DNA from: Cephaloticoccus capnophilus
GTDB lineage: Bacteria; Verrucomicrobiota; Verrucomicrobiia; Opitutales; Opitutaceae
Assembly (NCBI RefSeq): GCF_001580045.1
Contig: NZ_LSZP01000056.1
Span: 1 to 57,964, forward strand
Length of the DNA stretch: 57,964 bases
Reading direction: 5' to 3'
Shown here: piece by piece, positions 7,087 to 16,590 of the stretch
How positions within the stretch are numbered: position 1 is the stretch's first letter
Layout of the letters: each line of letters opens with the position of its first letter
The notes under the pieces: model-generated
What the model saw: only the letters and a program-made list of their open reading frames with translations
Database searches by the model: none
What the model was told of the DNA's origin: nothing
Translations under genes and position numbers: made by a program

Positions 7087-7308
7087 GTCAGACAGACCCC
7101 AGAATTCGAGCAGTGGCTCAACGGCCTGAAGGACGGGCTGACGCGCATCCGCCTGGGCAAGCGGCTGGACAAAGCGCAGCGTGGGATTCTGGGCGATGTG
7201 GAACCGGTGGGCGAAGGCGTCAGCGAGATGCGCGAGTTCTTCGGTCCCGGCTGGCGCATGTACTACGTCCAGATCGCGCCCTACGCGGGCGCGTGGATTG
7301 AAACGTGA
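7078..7308 (+). pseudogene. RelE/HigB-type toxin, C-terminus replaced by a CRISPR repeat
   Basis: Residues 1-64 match the addiction-module killer family of the RelE/ParE superfamily: MFTVRQTPEFEQWLNGLKD at the N-terminus, then GDVEPVGEGVSEMREFFGPG and WRMYYVQ. These toxins are normally about 95-100 residues and end with a strand followed by GGDKSTQ-like and DI-containing segments. Here the frame switches after YYVQ into IAPYAGAWIET and stops at 76 residues; that tail is simply the translation of a type I-C-like CRISPR repeat (7273-7304). The lost C-terminal strand and helix are needed in this fold, so the toxin is probably inactive while the antitoxin gene behind it is intact. Confidence 0.72.
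7273..7304 (+). CRISPR. Solitary type I-C-like CRISPR repeat (no array)
   Basis: The 32-nt segment has the form of type I-C direct repeats: a G/C-rich stem CGCGCCC (7275-7281) pairing with GGGCGCG (7287-7293), then the hallmark 3' end GCGTGGATTGAAAC. The translations it causes on the two strands (APYAGAWIET and RFNPRARVGRD) are the familiar spurious peptides of misannotated I-C arrays. There is no second copy within reach and no cas gene in the window. It lies exactly between the toxin body and the antitoxin start. Confidence 0.7.
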
Positions 7309-7316
7309 GTAACACA

Positions 7317-7631
7317 ATGACCAAGACGCTCAAGATTTCCAGCCTCCCCGAGTTCGATCTCGCGGAACACCTCAAGACCAACGAGGACGTGGCCAACTAC
7401 CTAACCCTCGTGCTTGAAGAGAACGATCCGGCCGAGTTGGCGCACGCCCTCGGCGTCATCGCGCGTGCGCGCGGCATGAGCGAAGTGGCAAAAGCCAGTG
7501 GACTGACGCGCGAGGCGCTGTACAAGGCGCTGCGCCCTGAGTCCCAGCCACGATTCGACACCATCATGCGCGTATGCGGAGCACTCGGGGTGCGCTTTGT
7601 CGCCGAACCTCGTCACTCTTTAAACGTGTAA
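7317..7631 (+). CDS. Antitoxin of the HigA-like addiction-module family (HTH)
   Basis: A 104-residue protein of the addiction-module antidote family: lead FDLAEHLKTNEDVANYLTLV, then ALGVIARARGMSEVAKASGL and TREALYKALRPESQPRFDTI, a helix-turn-helix that binds the operator, and a closing VCGALGVRF helix. It would neutralise the cognate RelE-type toxin and repress the operon. I prefer ATG 7317; the GTG at 7305 directly abuts the CRISPR repeat and would add four residues. The CTG-rich codon usage matches the nuclease island rather than the core genes. Confidence 0.8.
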   Translation: MTKTLKISSLPEFDLAEHLKTNEDVANYLTLVLEENDPAELAHALGVIARARGMSEVAKASGLTREALYKALRPESQPRFDTIMRVCGALGVRFVAEPRHSLNV

Positions 7632-7877
7632 ACTAAGAAATTCAGCAAATTGCGCGATCAAATGTTGCCAGCGTCACAATCACGGGCGGCAGCCCGCAAC
7701 GTGACGCATAGACCCCAGCACGCCGCGCTAACTTCCGCTGCGCCGAGACAATCGCCGCACGACGAGCACTCACCTTGCCCCGACCCTTATCTTGTGCCAA
7801 AATCGACCACAAAACGCCGTTATAATGCACTTCTTGTAACACTTTCCTCTCTGGCGCCGCCCTCGACGCCTCGTCCA

Positions 7878-7954
<77 letters not shown>

Positions 7955-8168
7955 AAAATGTAAGGCGGACAGAGCGGGCGATTTGCGGGGCTTTGTCAAC
8001 TGCGGGCCGTGTTTATTTGGGGCCGTGCCGCGAATAGCCGGGCAGAGATCGGGACTGCGTTTGTTTGCCGTGTGATAAAACGGGCGTTGGAGTGTGGAAG
8101 ACTCTTGCCTAGGGAGAGGCTTGGTCTTTTGTCGCGCGAACCCTCTCCAACTCTCTCTTTTTCTCTCT

Positions 8169-8753
8169 ATGGACACTATCGGATCTCGCGAACCTAACAG
8201 CATGCTGCCCGTCGGGGCGATTATTGTTGGCGTAATCGGGCTGCTGCTCGGCGGCTATGCAGCTCTCACAATCGGTAACGTTAAGCGCACGCTCGCAGAG
8301 CACGAGGGGAAGATGGCACGCTTTGACCAGTTCGAGTCACAGGTTTCCACGGCGGCTTCGGCGAGCGAGAAGGCGACGCGCGATATCGGCGCGCTGACGC
8401 GCTCGACGCAGGATGCGTTTAACCAGGTGGGGGCGGAGTTGGGCAACCTGCGCGGTGCAATCACTAAGCTGGAGGAGGCCCCGCGTACGCGCGCCGCCGC
8501 GACGGCTGCTCCGGCAGCGAATCGCGGAAATGCCGCCGCTGCCGCTTCGGCAAATGCGGGCACGACGGCGTCCAATAATGCGGCTGCGCGGCCTGCGGGG
8601 GCGGCTTCGGGCGAGTATGTCGTCAAATCGGGCGACACGGGGGTGAAGATTGCGCGCGAGGTAGGCATCTCGCTTGGCGCACTTCAAAACGCCAACCCCG
8701 ATGTGAATTGGAACCGGCTCCATGTTGGCCAAAAACTCAATATTCCGAGGTAA
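8169..8753 (+). CDS. Membrane-anchored LysM-domain protein
   Basis: A 194-residue protein: a short N-terminus, a transmembrane helix at about residues 14-36 (PVGAIIVGVIGLLLGGYAAL), a probable coiled coil (40-105), an Ala/Asn-rich flexible linker (110-145) and one LysM domain at the C-terminus (149-194, EYVVKSGDTGVKIAREVGIS then NPDVNWNRLHVGQKLNIPR). LysM binds peptidoglycan glycans, so the protein probably tethers the inner membrane to the cell wall. I use ATG 8169 since the longer reading from 8094 adds a lead without membrane or signal character. No enzymatic domain is present. Confidence 0.78.
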   Translation: MDTIGSREPNSMLPVGAIIVGVIGLLLGGYAALTIGNVKRTLAEHEGKMARFDQFESQVSTAASASEKATRDIGALTRSTQDAFNQVGAELGNLRGAITKLEEAPRTRAAATAAPAANRGNAAAAASANAGTTASNNAAARPAGAASGEYVVKSGDTGVKIAREVGISLGALQNANPDVNWNRLHVGQKLNIPR

Positions 8754-8955
8754 GTTACTTTGCCATTTACGTAGGAGTGGCATGCCGCCGCTCCTGTTTA
8801 TCTCACGGACAAGATATGGCGGACAAGGTGTTCTTCCCCTACTTTGTCGGAGGCCGCTCGCAGACTGTTTTTGTTTTGCAGGCCGGTGCGAGGCGCACGG
8901 CCACTTGTTGGCGGTCTGGCTAGGATTTGAGTGATTCTTCGGCTTTCCTCCCCCC

Positions 8956-10350
8956 ATGACTTCCCAACCCCAATTCGCTAACTCTGCGGAACCGTTTGTG
9001 CGAGAGCGTGAGGCAGTGGAGCCTTCGCGTTTGCCGGAGCCCTTGGAGGACGAGATCAGGGCGATTTATAGGCGAAGCCCGCTGTATGCAGAGCGGTTTC
9101 CACTGCACCCCGAGCCGCTGCACTGGGCCTGTTACCGGGAGATTCCGGCCTTGTCGAAGGAGGAGATCGTAGCGCGTGGGGCGGAGGCGTTTTTCCAAAA
9201 TTACACGGAGGTCGAGCGCGGCTTGCAGGAGGCGCGTTACGAATACGAGAGCACAGGCGGGACAACCCAGCGTCCGATGACCGTGATTATGGAGCGCGGC
9301 TGGTGGGAGGCGCAAACCGAGCGTGCGTATCGGGCTTCGCCGATCTTACGCGAGTTTGTCGGTAGGCGTTACCGCAAGTGCGTTTTGGCCCCCGTGGGTT
9401 GTTCGAGTAATCTTTGTCCCTACGAGGATCACGCGTTTCCAAACCGGTATTTCGACGGGACGGTTTATCTGAATTTGTCGAGCGATCCGTTTTCATTTCC
9501 CGAGAGCGAGTGGGACCGGATCGTGTTGGAATTGCAGGCGACGAAGCCCGAAGTGCTAGAGGGCGAGCCGGTGTATTTGTCGTTGCTCGCGCGGGCTCTC
9601 GCTCGGCGTGGCGTGCGAGTGCCGAGTGTGCGCGTAGTGATTTTGACTTACGGAAAGGCGAGCCGGCAGCATGCGGCACGAGTAAGCGAGGTGTTTCCGG
9701 GCGCTCGCTTGGTCGATCTCTACGGCTCAACGGAAGCGGGCTACTTGTTCGTCGGCGAGGCGTTTTGCGATAACGCCCAGCCAGTCGAGGAGAATGCGTT
9801 TATAGAACTCGCGTCGTTCGACTGGGGCGCAGTAGGCGTGCCGCCGACAAGTGGCCGTGCCCCTGGCACCGGCATGCCAAATGAAAGGGGCTGCGACCGC
9901 GATGTCCGCGAAATTGTCGTGACGACGCGGGGCAGGGAGGCGATGCCGCTCTTGCGTTACCGGACGGGCGATTTGGTGCGAAAGCTACCGAGCGGCTATC
10001 GCGTACTGGGGCGGGCGCGGGATTTGTATTGGCGTCCGCACGACAGCGCACTCATCTCGGTTTACGAAGTCGATGCGGCGTTGCCGGGCGATTTCGCGTG
10101 CTGGCATTACCAGCTGGTGCAAACGAGCGCGGCGCGTTGGGATTTTTACTATGTGGCCGATGCGACGTATCCGGCGGCGAAGTTGGAGGCGGCGTTGGCT
10201 GAACTGCTTGGCGCGGGGCAGGGGAGCAGCGTTCGAGTAAATGCCTTTCGGCGGCGAGTGATCGCGCCTTCCGCGAGTGGCAAATTTTCGCCCTTAAGGC
10301 TGCTGAGTAAGGTAAGCGGTTTTAACCAACAAGTCGTCGGTAGTCACTGA
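8956..10350 (+). CDS. PaaK-like adenylate-forming ligase (phenylacetate-CoA ligase family)
   Basis: A 464-residue enzyme of the ANL superfamily, PaaK/CapK branch. The ATP-binding loop is ESTGGTTQRP (residues 98-107), followed by a VDLYGSTEAGYLF adenine-binding motif, LLRYRTGDLV and a C-terminal PSASGKFSPL motif carrying the catalytic Lys. Such enzymes adenylate a carboxylic acid and usually pass it to CoA. The substrate cannot be told from sequence; related proteins are annotated as phenylacetate-CoA ligase or coenzyme F390 synthetase, and the latter is implausible here. It stands alone between the LysM gene and sdhCAB. A 56-nt dispersed repeat lies in frame at 9843-9898 and encodes a probable surface loop. 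Confidence 0.72.
   Translation: MTSQPQFANSAEPFVREREAVEPSRLPEPLEDEIRAIYRRSPLYAERFPLHPEPLHWACYREIPALSKEEIVARGAEAFFQNYTEVERGLQEARYEYESTGGTTQRPMTVIMERGWWEAQTERAYRASPILREFVGRRYRKCVLAPVGCSSNLCPYEDHAFPNRYFDGTVYLNLSSDPFSFPESEWDRIVLELQATKPEVLEGEPVYLSLLARALARRGVRVPSVRVVILTYGKASRQHAARVSEVFPGARLVDLYGSTEAGYLFVGEAFCDNAQPVEENAFIELASFDWGAVGVPPTSGRAPGTGMPNERGCDRDVREIVVTTRGREAMPLLRYRTGDLVRKLPSGYRVLGRARDLYWRPHDSALISVYEVDAALPGDFACWHYQLVQTSAARWDFYYVADATYPAAKLEAALAELLGAGQGSSVRVNAFRRRVIAPSASGKFSPLRLLSKVSGFNQQVVGSH
9843..9898. repeat. Dispersed ~55-nt repeat, copy B (inside the PaaK-like gene)
   Basis: Begins GCCGACAAGT and ends AAGGGGCTGCGACC, matching copy A at 1921-1975 at both ends, with a GGCATGCCAA block in between. 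An internal GGCCGTGCC/GGCAC pairing could form a small stem. The insertion keeps the reading frame of the host gene. Confidence 0.5.
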
Positions 10351-10566
10351 TTGTCGCTGCGTTAGCAGAGCGGTCGTGCGGCGTGTTTCACGCTTGTCGG
10401 CGGCGTAAATGTCTGGGGCGACACGCCTTCTTCTTTGCGAAGTAAGGGCAGCTAATACACTGCGAGACCGATTCCCAATAAAAGGCATGCGGCTTTACAG
10501 GGTTTTCTTGTGAGGCTTAACCCTTGGTGTAGGCTGAATTACCCCCTGCCTCTCCCCCCAAAATTT

Positions 10567-11367
10567 ATGAGCCCAATCGCCACTCTCTTTCGCTCTTCCA
10601 TTGGTCGAAAATTTCTCATGGCCCTCAGCGGAATCGTGCTCGTCGGTTTCGCGATTGGGCACTTGGTCGGCAACCTCCAGATTTTCAGTCATCCCGACCA
10701 TCTCAACGGCTATGCCGAGTTTCTGCATAATACGGGCCCGATGTTATGGGTGGTGCGCGCGGTGATGTTGCTCTCGCTTGGGGTGCACGTTTGGGCGGCG
10801 ACGGTGCTGACTTTGGAAAACAAGCGAGCGCGTGGCGGGCAGGCTTACGCTGCGGGGAAGAACTGGCTGCGTGCGCCCTTCGCGTCGCGCTATATCCGGC
10901 TGACGGGCTACGTGGTGCTGGCCTTTGTCTTGTATCACCTCGCGCACTTCACGCTGGGCGTCACAAATCCGGCGGACTTTAAGGGTGCACATGCCTACGT
11001 AATGCAGGGCGACTACGCGGTGGCGGGGCTGCCGGTCGTCGCCGCGGGGACACAGGTCGATAACGTCTACCTCATGGTGTATCGCGGCTTCGAGAGCGTG
11101 CCAGTTTCGCTTTTCTACATTGTGGCGGTGGGGCTGCTCTCGCTGCATTTGCTGCACGGCATTGATAGCCTTTTCCAAACGCTCGGGCTGCGCTCGCAGA
11201 CTTGGGCGGGCGCGCTGCGCAAGATCGTGGCCCTCGTGTGTTTGCTCTACTTCATCGGTAACGTGGCGATTCCGGGGGCGATTCTCACCGGTGCACTCGC
11301 ACCCCATCCTGCCGCTGAAGTTTACTCGGTAAGTGCCACTGCGACTGCCGCTAGTGCGCAAAACTGA
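10567..11367 (+). CDS. sdhC: Succinate dehydrogenase cytochrome b558 subunit
   Basis: A 266-residue integral membrane subunit with five predicted helices, the single-polypeptide type-B anchor (Bacillus/Bacteroidetes style). It binds haem and quinone and anchors the SdhAB catalytic dimer. Conserved His residues that can ligate haem appear in GHLVGNLQIF, LGVHVWAA, YHLAHFTLG and SLHLLHGIDSLFQ. The start ATG 10567 gives a normal N-terminus (IATLFRSSIGRKFLMALSGI). It heads a same-strand sdhC-sdhA-sdhB operon. The C-terminal 25 residues are Ala-rich and variable. Confidence 0.9.
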   Translation: MSPIATLFRSSIGRKFLMALSGIVLVGFAIGHLVGNLQIFSHPDHLNGYAEFLHNTGPMLWVVRAVMLLSLGVHVWAATVLTLENKRARGGQAYAAGKNWLRAPFASRYIRLTGYVVLAFVLYHLAHFTLGVTNPADFKGAHAYVMQGDYAVAGLPVVAAGTQVDNVYLMVYRGFESVPVSLFYIVAVGLLSLHLLHGIDSLFQTLGLRSQTWAGALRKIVALVCLLYFIGNVAIPGAILTGALAPHPAAEVYSVSATATAASAQN

Positions 11368-11440
11368 ATCTCAAGTTTGCCTCCTTTCTAAATCGATTTC
11401 GTAAAAACTGCTTTCTGCCCCTCCAGCCCTTTTGCTCAAC

Positions 11441-13426
11441 ATGGCCACTCTCAATTCCAACGTCCCGCCTGGCCCACTCGCTGAAAAGTGGAGCAACCAC
11501 AAGTTCAACAACAAGCTGGTCAACCCAGCCAACAAGCGGAAATACGAGGTCATCGTTGTCGGCGCGGGGTTGGCAGGAGCCTCCGCCGCGGCGAGTCTCT
11601 CGGAGCTTGGCTATCGGGTAAAGTGTATCGTCTTTCACGATAGCCCGCGCCGTGCGCACTCCATCGCTGCACAGGGTGGTATTAACGCCGCTAAGAATTA
11701 CCAAAACGACGGCGATAGCGTGTATCGACTTTTTTACGACACGATTAAGGGCGGCGACTACCGCGCTCGCGAGGCCAACGTCCACCGGCTCGCCGAAGTG
11801 TCGGCCAACATCATCGACCAATGCGTGGCCCAAGGCGTGCCCTTTGCGCGCGAATACGGTGGGCTCTTGGCGAATCGCTCCTTCGGTGGGGCGCAGGTGT
11901 CGCGCACCTTTTATGCGCGCGGGCAAACGGGCCAGCAGCTCCTGCTTGGGGCTTACTCGGCACTCTCGAAACAGGTCGGCGCGGGCGCGGTGGAGCTTGT
12001 CACGCAACACGAGATGGTCGACCTCGTGGTGATTGACGGGCATGCGAAGGGCGTCATCACGCGCGACCTCGTGACCGGTGAGTTCCACCGTCACTCGGGT
12101 GACGCAGTCGTGCTGGCGACCGGCGGTTATGGAAACGTCTTTAACCTATCGACCTACGCGCGCGGATCGAATGCGACCGCGATCTGGCGCGCCTACAAAC
12201 GCGGTGCCTGCTTCGCCAACCCGTGCTACACGCAGATTCACCCGACCTGCATTCCCGTTTCGGGCGACTACCAATCGAAGCTCACGCTGATGTCGGAATC
12301 GCTGCGCAACGACGGTCGGATCTGGGTGCCGAAAAATGCCTCCGATTGTAAGAAGAACCCCAACGATATCCCTGAGGAAGACCGCGACTACTACTTGGAG
12401 CGGATTTATCCGTCGTTTGGAAACCTCGCCCCACGTGATGTTTCTTCGCGCGCGGCGATGCGGATGTGTGACGAGGGACGCGGGGTAGGCGAGTCGGGGC
12501 TCGGCGTGTATTTGGATTTTGCGGACGCGATTCAGCGTTATGGCCACCAAGCGGCCGCCCGTGCGAACCTCACGAATCCCCCTGCCGAGCAAATCCTTGC
12601 GTTGGGCGAGGCGGCGGTGCGCGAGCGTTACGGAAACCTCTTCGACATTTACAAAGAGATCACCGACGAGGACGCCTACAAGCAGCCCATGCGCATTTAC
12701 CCCGCCGTGCACTACACGATGGGTGGGCTTTGGGTGGACTATAACCTCATGAGTAACCTGCCCGGGCTCTTCGTCCTCGGTGAGGCCAACTTCTCCGACC
12801 ACGGTGCAAACCGGCTCGGCGCCTCGGCCCTCATGCAAGGGCTCTCCGATGGCTACTTCGTTTTACCGAACACGATCAACGGCTACCTCGCGGGTCAAAA
12901 GCCCAACAACAAACCCTCGACCGATGCCCCCGAGTTTGTGGAGGCCGAGGAGCGCAGCGCGGACGTCGTTCGTCGCCTCATGTCCGTGAAGGGTAAGGAG
13001 CCGGTGAATCATTACCACAAACGGCTCGGGCTCATTATGTGGAAGCGCTGCGGGATGGCGCGCACTCGCGAGGGCCTGCAAAAAGGCATCGAGGAAATCC
13101 AGGCTTTGCGCGAAGAGTTTTGGGCGGGGGTCAACGTCCCCGGTTCCGCCGAAAACATGAACCAAGCCCTCGAGCGCGCGAACCGCGTGGCCGACTTCAT
13201 GGAGCTTGGCGAACTGATGTGCCGCGATGCGCTCGCTCGCGAAGAGAGCTGCGGCGGTCACTTCCGCGAGGAGTACCAATACCCCGACGGCGAGTGTCTG
13301 CGCGACGACGAGAAGTTCGCCCACGTCGCCGCTTGGGAATACCAAGGCGAGGGCGTCGAGCCGCTGCGCAACGTCGAGCCGCTCGACTACGAATTCGTTA
13401 AGATGAGCATGCGCTCCTACAAGTAA
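11441..13426 (+). CDS. sdhA: Succinate dehydrogenase flavoprotein subunit
   Basis: A 661-residue flavoprotein that oxidises succinate to fumarate. It shows the dinucleotide fold [20 protein letters not shown] (residues about 37-56), the covalent FAD site [18 protein letters not shown] with the flavin-linked His, the ATGGYGNVF block, the catalytic region HPTCIP and [14 protein letters not shown], and the C-terminal [10 protein letters not shown] and [21 protein letters not shown] motifs. It is the long type-B/fumarate-reductase-like form. ATG 11441 is preferred to the TTG at 11432. The gap to sdhC is 73 nt and to sdhB 71 nt, consistent with one operon. Confidence 0.95.
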   Translation: MATLNSNVPPGPLAEKWSNHKFNNKLVNPANKRKYEVIVVGAGLAGASAAASLSELGYRVKCIVFHDSPRRAHSIAAQGGINAAKNYQNDGDSVYRLFYDTIKGGDYRAREANVHRLAEVSANIIDQCVAQGVPFAREYGGLLANRSFGGAQVSRTFYARGQTGQQLLLGAYSALSKQVGAGAVELVTQHEMVDLVVIDGHAKGVITRDLVTGEFHRHSGDAVVLATGGYGNVFNLSTYARGSNATAIWRAYKRGACFANPCYTQIHPTCIPVSGDYQSKLTLMSESLRNDGRIWVPKNASDCKKNPNDIPEEDRDYYLERIYPSFGNLAPRDVSSRAAMRMCDEGRGVGESGLGVYLDFADAIQRYGHQAAARANLTNPPAEQILALGEAAVRERYGNLFDIYKEITDEDAYKQPMRIYPAVHYTMGGLWVDYNLMSNLPGLFVLGEANFSDHGANRLGASALMQGLSDGYFVLPNTINGYLAGQKPNNKPSTDAPEFVEAEERSADVVRRLMSVKGKEPVNHYHKRLGLIMWKRCGMARTREGLQKGIEEIQALREEFWAGVNVPGSAENMNQALERANRVADFMELGELMCRDALAREESCGGHFREEYQYPDGECLRDDEKFAHVAAWEYQGEGVEPLRNVEPLDYEFVKMSMRSYK

Positions 13427-13497
13427 CCCAAGTCTTGCGCGACACGCTTGCACTCCCCGCCTCGCCGAAACCGAAAAACACTAGACCTCTTCCCACA

Positions 13498-14322
13498 ATG
13501 GCTGCGGACACTCACTCCACTACGACGCCTCGAAAAAACATCTCTGTTACGCTGCAAATCTGGCGGCAAGCGGCAGCGGATAAGCCGGGCCACTTCGTCG
13601 AATACAAGGCGACGAATTGTAACCCGAATATGTCGTTCCTCGAAATGCTCGACGTCGTAAACGACGATCTCGAAAAGCGCGGAGAAGACCCGATCGCCTT
13701 TGCGCACGACTGCCGCGAAGGCATTTGCGGCACCTGCTCACTCGTAATCGACGGCAAGCCGCACGGTCCGCACGAGGGTATCGCCTCGTGCCAGACTTAC
13801 ATGCGCAGCTTCGAGGACGGCGCGGTCATCACGGTCGAGCCCTATCGCGCTAAACCCTTTCCGGTTATCAAAGACCTCATTACCGACCGTTCGGCTTTCG
13901 ATAAAATCCAGCAAGCGGGCGGCTTCATCAGCATCCGCACTGGCGCAGCGCAAGACGCCAACGCGCTTCCGATTCCCAAGCAAGATGCCGACCTCGCGAT
14001 GGATGCTGCCGCGTGCATCGGCTGCGGCGCCTGCGTGGCGGCCTGCAAAAATGCGGCGGCTATGCTCTTTGTCTCGGCCAAGGTCTCGCAGTTTGCGCTG
14101 CTTCCTCAAGGTCAGCCTGAGCGCGACACGCGCGTGCTCAACATGGTGGCTAAGATGGACGAGCTGGGCTTCGGCAACTGCACCAACCAATACGAGTGCT
14201 CAGCGGCCTGCCCGAAACTGATTTCGCACGACTTCATTGGCCGGATGAACCGCGACTATATCGCCGCGACCTTCCGTGCCGCCTGCAAAGACAAGCCCGC
14301 CGCCAGCACCGGCGGCGCCTAG
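13498..14322 (+). CDS. sdhB: Succinate dehydrogenase iron-sulfur subunit
   Basis: A 274-residue electron-transfer subunit. The [2Fe-2S] ligands lie in [17 protein letters not shown] with the fourth Cys in GIASCQTYM; the second domain has [16 protein letters not shown] and later [12 protein letters not shown] for the [4Fe-4S] and [3Fe-4S] clusters. It passes electrons from SdhA to the SdhC quinone site. I use ATG 13498: the 21 in-frame residues before it are Pro/Lys-rich and not conserved. Nine nt after the stop codon a 17-nt perfect palindrome (14331-14347, TCGCGTTTGAAACGCGA) may help end the operon, but it has no U-tract. Confidence 0.95.
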   Translation: MAADTHSTTTPRKNISVTLQIWRQAAADKPGHFVEYKATNCNPNMSFLEMLDVVNDDLEKRGEDPIAFAHDCREGICGTCSLVIDGKPHGPHEGIASCQTYMRSFEDGAVITVEPYRAKPFPVIKDLITDRSAFDKIQQAGGFISIRTGAAQDANALPIPKQDADLAMDAAACIGCGACVAACKNAAAMLFVSAKVSQFALLPQGQPERDTRVLNMVAKMDELGFGNCTNQYECSAACPKLISHDFIGRMNRDYIAATFRAACKDKPAASTGGA

Positions 14323-14534
14323 AGGGCTTTTCGCGTTTGAAACGCGAGGCATCTGGCTCGCGGCTCGCCACTCACGTGTGCTGCGCACGCTCGCCCCACG
14401 CGTAGTGGGAAAAAGGCGTATCAGCGCGGCCGCGGTTGAAACGCGAACAGCCCCTGGGGAGGATGCTGCAACGAAGGGGGAAACGTAGGCGCGTATGCTT
14501 AAAGTGTCGCGAGAGCGTAGAATGCCACGGGTGC

Positions 14535-15023
14535 TCAGCGAAGGAGTGCGGTGAGGTCGATTTGGCCGCGAGATTGCACGGGGATGTGCTCGGTTTCGTT
14601 GCCCAGGCGGTAGCGCATTGTGGTGACTAGGCGGTAATTTACGGGGCCTGAGAGCCCGCGCTCGGCGAGTTGGCGCAGGACCTGGGGCTTTTCGATTTCG
14701 ACAAACACTTCGCGCTCTACATTTCCGGCGGGCGGGATGCCTAGGGCTTGGCGGTTGGTCGCTAGGCCGACGTAGTTGCCTTCGAGATACAGCTTATGCT
14801 TCGTTTCGGCAAAGGCGACGGGCATGATGTTGTCGTTAAAGAAGCGCAGGGTCATCACGGCGCGGCGGTGGTTGCCGGTGGCAGTGCTTGCGGCGGTGGG
14901 CTGTAGGTCCGTGACGGCGATTGCGATACCGCTAATTTTGTAACGCGTTTGGCAGCCGCTGAATGAGAGGCCACCGAGGAGGGCGAGAATCGAGAAAAGC
15001 GATAGGGAACGCAGTAAAGTCAT
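14535..15023 (-). CDS. LEA type 2 (WHy-domain) lipoprotein
   Basis: A 162-residue protein with a lipoprotein signal peptide (MTLLRSLSLFSILALLGGLS, lipobox ending FSGC with the modified Cys at about residue 23) and one LEA-2/WHy beta-sandwich domain: YKISGIAIAVTDLQPTAAST, LRFFNDNIMPVAFAETKHKL, and GNVEREVFVEI. Bacterial WHy proteins are thought to be desiccation or stress related; the role here is unknown. Convergent to sdhB. ATG 15023 is chosen because it places the signal peptide at the N-terminus. Confidence 0.7.
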   Translation of the reverse strand: MTLLRSLSLFSILALLGGLSFSGCQTRYKISGIAIAVTDLQPTAASTATGNHRRAVMTLRFFNDNIMPVAFAETKHKLYLEGNYVGLATNRQALGIPPAGNVEREVFVEIEKPQVLRQLAERGLSGPVNYRLVTTMRYRLGNETEHIPVQSRGQIDLTALLR

Positions 15024-15120
15024 GGTGCGGATGAGAAGTGTCGGTGCGCCCGACGGCAAGCATCGGTCGATGTGTAAATGGCCAATTCTCAATACTGCCT
15101 TCGGGGCACTTGTTATACGG

Positions 15121-15330
15121 CTAAAATACCGAGAGCGCCTTCGCGCTTTCGATTGCGACCCAAGCGATGCCGATGACGAGCAGGGCGAGCGCGCTGCCCC
15201 GCAGCCAGCGTCGCCAAAGGAGTGCGCGTTCGTGCGCGTTTCCCCCAAGCCTGCGCCGATTGTTGTCGAGCATGAAACTGACGAAGCCCGGATTCCTCAA
15301 GGTGCGCCGCCGATCCCTCGCGAGGCCCAT
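15121..15330 (-). CDS. Small single-helix membrane protein, unknown
   Basis: A 69-residue frame with a strongly basic first half (MGLARDRRRTLRNPGFVSFM; NNRRRLGGNAHERALLWRRW) and one transmembrane helix near the C-terminus (ALALLVIGIAWVAIESAKAL). The charge pattern predicts N-in topology. An upstream GTG at 15375 would give 84 residues. I do not recognise the family. It is more protein-like than the competing plus-strand extension of gpsA, but it could still be chance. Confidence 0.45.
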   Translation of the reverse strand: MGLARDRRRTLRNPGFVSFMLDNNRRRLGGNAHERALLWRRWLRGSALALLVIGIAWVAIESAKALSVF

Positions 15331-15478
15331 CCGAATGGCCGGTCGACGGAGGAGGTTTAGGAGCGCGCGCAACACAGCTCAGATGCATAGAAATACGGTG
15401 TTTTGGGGCAATGTTAAAACCGAGCGAGTGGTTCGAAAAATCGTGCCACTCGTTCAAAGGAGGCTTAGCGAGAGCGGC

Positions 15479-16486
15479 ATGAATTTCACGGTTATCGGTG
15501 CAGGAGCTTGGGGCACGGCGTTCGCGATTCATTTGGCGCGCAGTGGCGCGCACTCGGTGTCCCTGGTCCCGCGTCGTGCTGAGCATGCTGCTGCCCTCGT
15601 GGCGGCACGCGAAAATGAGGATTACCTGCCCGGGATCGCTTTGCCCAAAACTCTGGGGGTGACTGTGGAGCTCGTCTCCGCTCTCGCGCAGGCCGAAGTG
15701 CTGCTACTGGCCTGTCCTTCGCAGGCACTGCGTGAGACCTGCGGGCGAGTACGCGCGGCACTGCCGGAAAACTCCACTGCGCCGCTCGTGCTCAGTCTCT
15801 CCAAAGGGCTTGAGCTGCACAGCCACAAGCGACCTTCCGAGGTCATTGCGGAGTGTCTGCCGGAGTGCGCGGTCGGTGCGCTTACCGGTCCGACAAATGC
15901 GGCTGAGGTTGCGCGCGGTCAACCGGCAGCGATGCTGCTCGCTAGCACGTTGGGGGAGGAGCCGTTGCGCAGCGTGCAGGCCGCACTTAGCAGTGTGGCA
16001 CTGCGCGTTTATACTAGCGGTGATCTCGTGGGTGCAGAGCTCGGAGCTTGCCTCAAAAACAGCTATGCGATTGCGGCGGGCTGCTGCGATGGGTTGAGGC
16101 TCGGCGATAATGCCCGAGCTGCGTTGCTCACGCGCGCACTGGCCGAGATGATCCGTGTGGGCGTCGCGCTCGGAGCGAGGCCGGAGACGTTTTACGGCTT
16201 GAGCGGCTTTGGCGATTTAGTCGCAACCTGTCACGGGGCCTGGAGTCGCAATCGGCAGTTTGGCGAGCAAGTCGGAGCGGGAGCCCGAGCGACCGAGCTA
16301 CTCGCGGGCCGCCGCAGCGTGGTTGAGGGCTACAAAACTACGCAGTCGTTCGCCGAGCTTTGTGCTGAGCAAGGGATTGAGGCACCGATTTTGCGTGAGG
16401 TGCACGCGATCCTCTTTAGGGACAAGCCGCCCGCCGAAGCGCTCGCCTCACTGATGACTCGTGAATTAAAAGAAGAGTACCGCTAA
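15479..16486 (+). CDS. gpsA: Glycerol-3-phosphate dehydrogenase [NAD(P)+]
   Basis: A 335-residue enzyme reducing dihydroxyacetone phosphate to sn-glycerol-3-phosphate, the backbone of phospholipids. It starts with FTVIGAGAWGTAFAIHLARS (dinucleotide fold) and contains LVLSLSKGLE with the catalytic Lys region, LTGPTNAAEVARGQPAA, the KNSYAIAAGCCDGL helix and GLSGFGDLVATCHGAWSRNR with the substrate-binding Arg-Asn. The frame is open 300 nt further upstream, but the family start is unambiguous at ATG 15479. An AAAGGAGG lies 15 nt upstream, a rather long spacing. Confidence 0.93.
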   Translation: MNFTVIGAGAWGTAFAIHLARSGAHSVSLVPRRAEHAAALVAARENEDYLPGIALPKTLGVTVELVSALAQAEVLLLACPSQALRETCGRVRAALPENSTAPLVLSLSKGLELHSHKRPSEVIAECLPECAVGALTGPTNAAEVARGQPAAMLLASTLGEEPLRSVQAALSSVALRVYTSGDLVGAELGACLKNSYAIAAGCCDGLRLGDNARAALLTRALAEMIRVGVALGARPETFYGLSGFGDLVATCHGAWSRNRQFGEQVGAGARATELLAGRRSVVEGYKTTQSFAELCAEQGIEAPILREVHAILFRDKPPAEALASLMTRELKEEYR

Positions 16487-16590
16487 AGCGCGGATGCGCC
16501 CCCGGCTCTAGGGTCTGTTCCCGCTTCAAACGTGGCCGCGACGGAGGCCTGTTTTGTGCGGCGGCAAATCATGAGGTGTCCAACTGAAGT

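Noticed and set aside
7273-7304. A CRISPR array
   Set aside because: Only one repeat is present, with no spacer-repeat periodicity and no cas genes, so it is reported as a solitary repeat only.
15167-15478. N-terminal extension of gpsA in frame
   Set aside because: The extension is Arg/Ser-rich with no Rossmann features; GpsA proteins start at the VIGAGAWG lead, so ATG 15479 is used.
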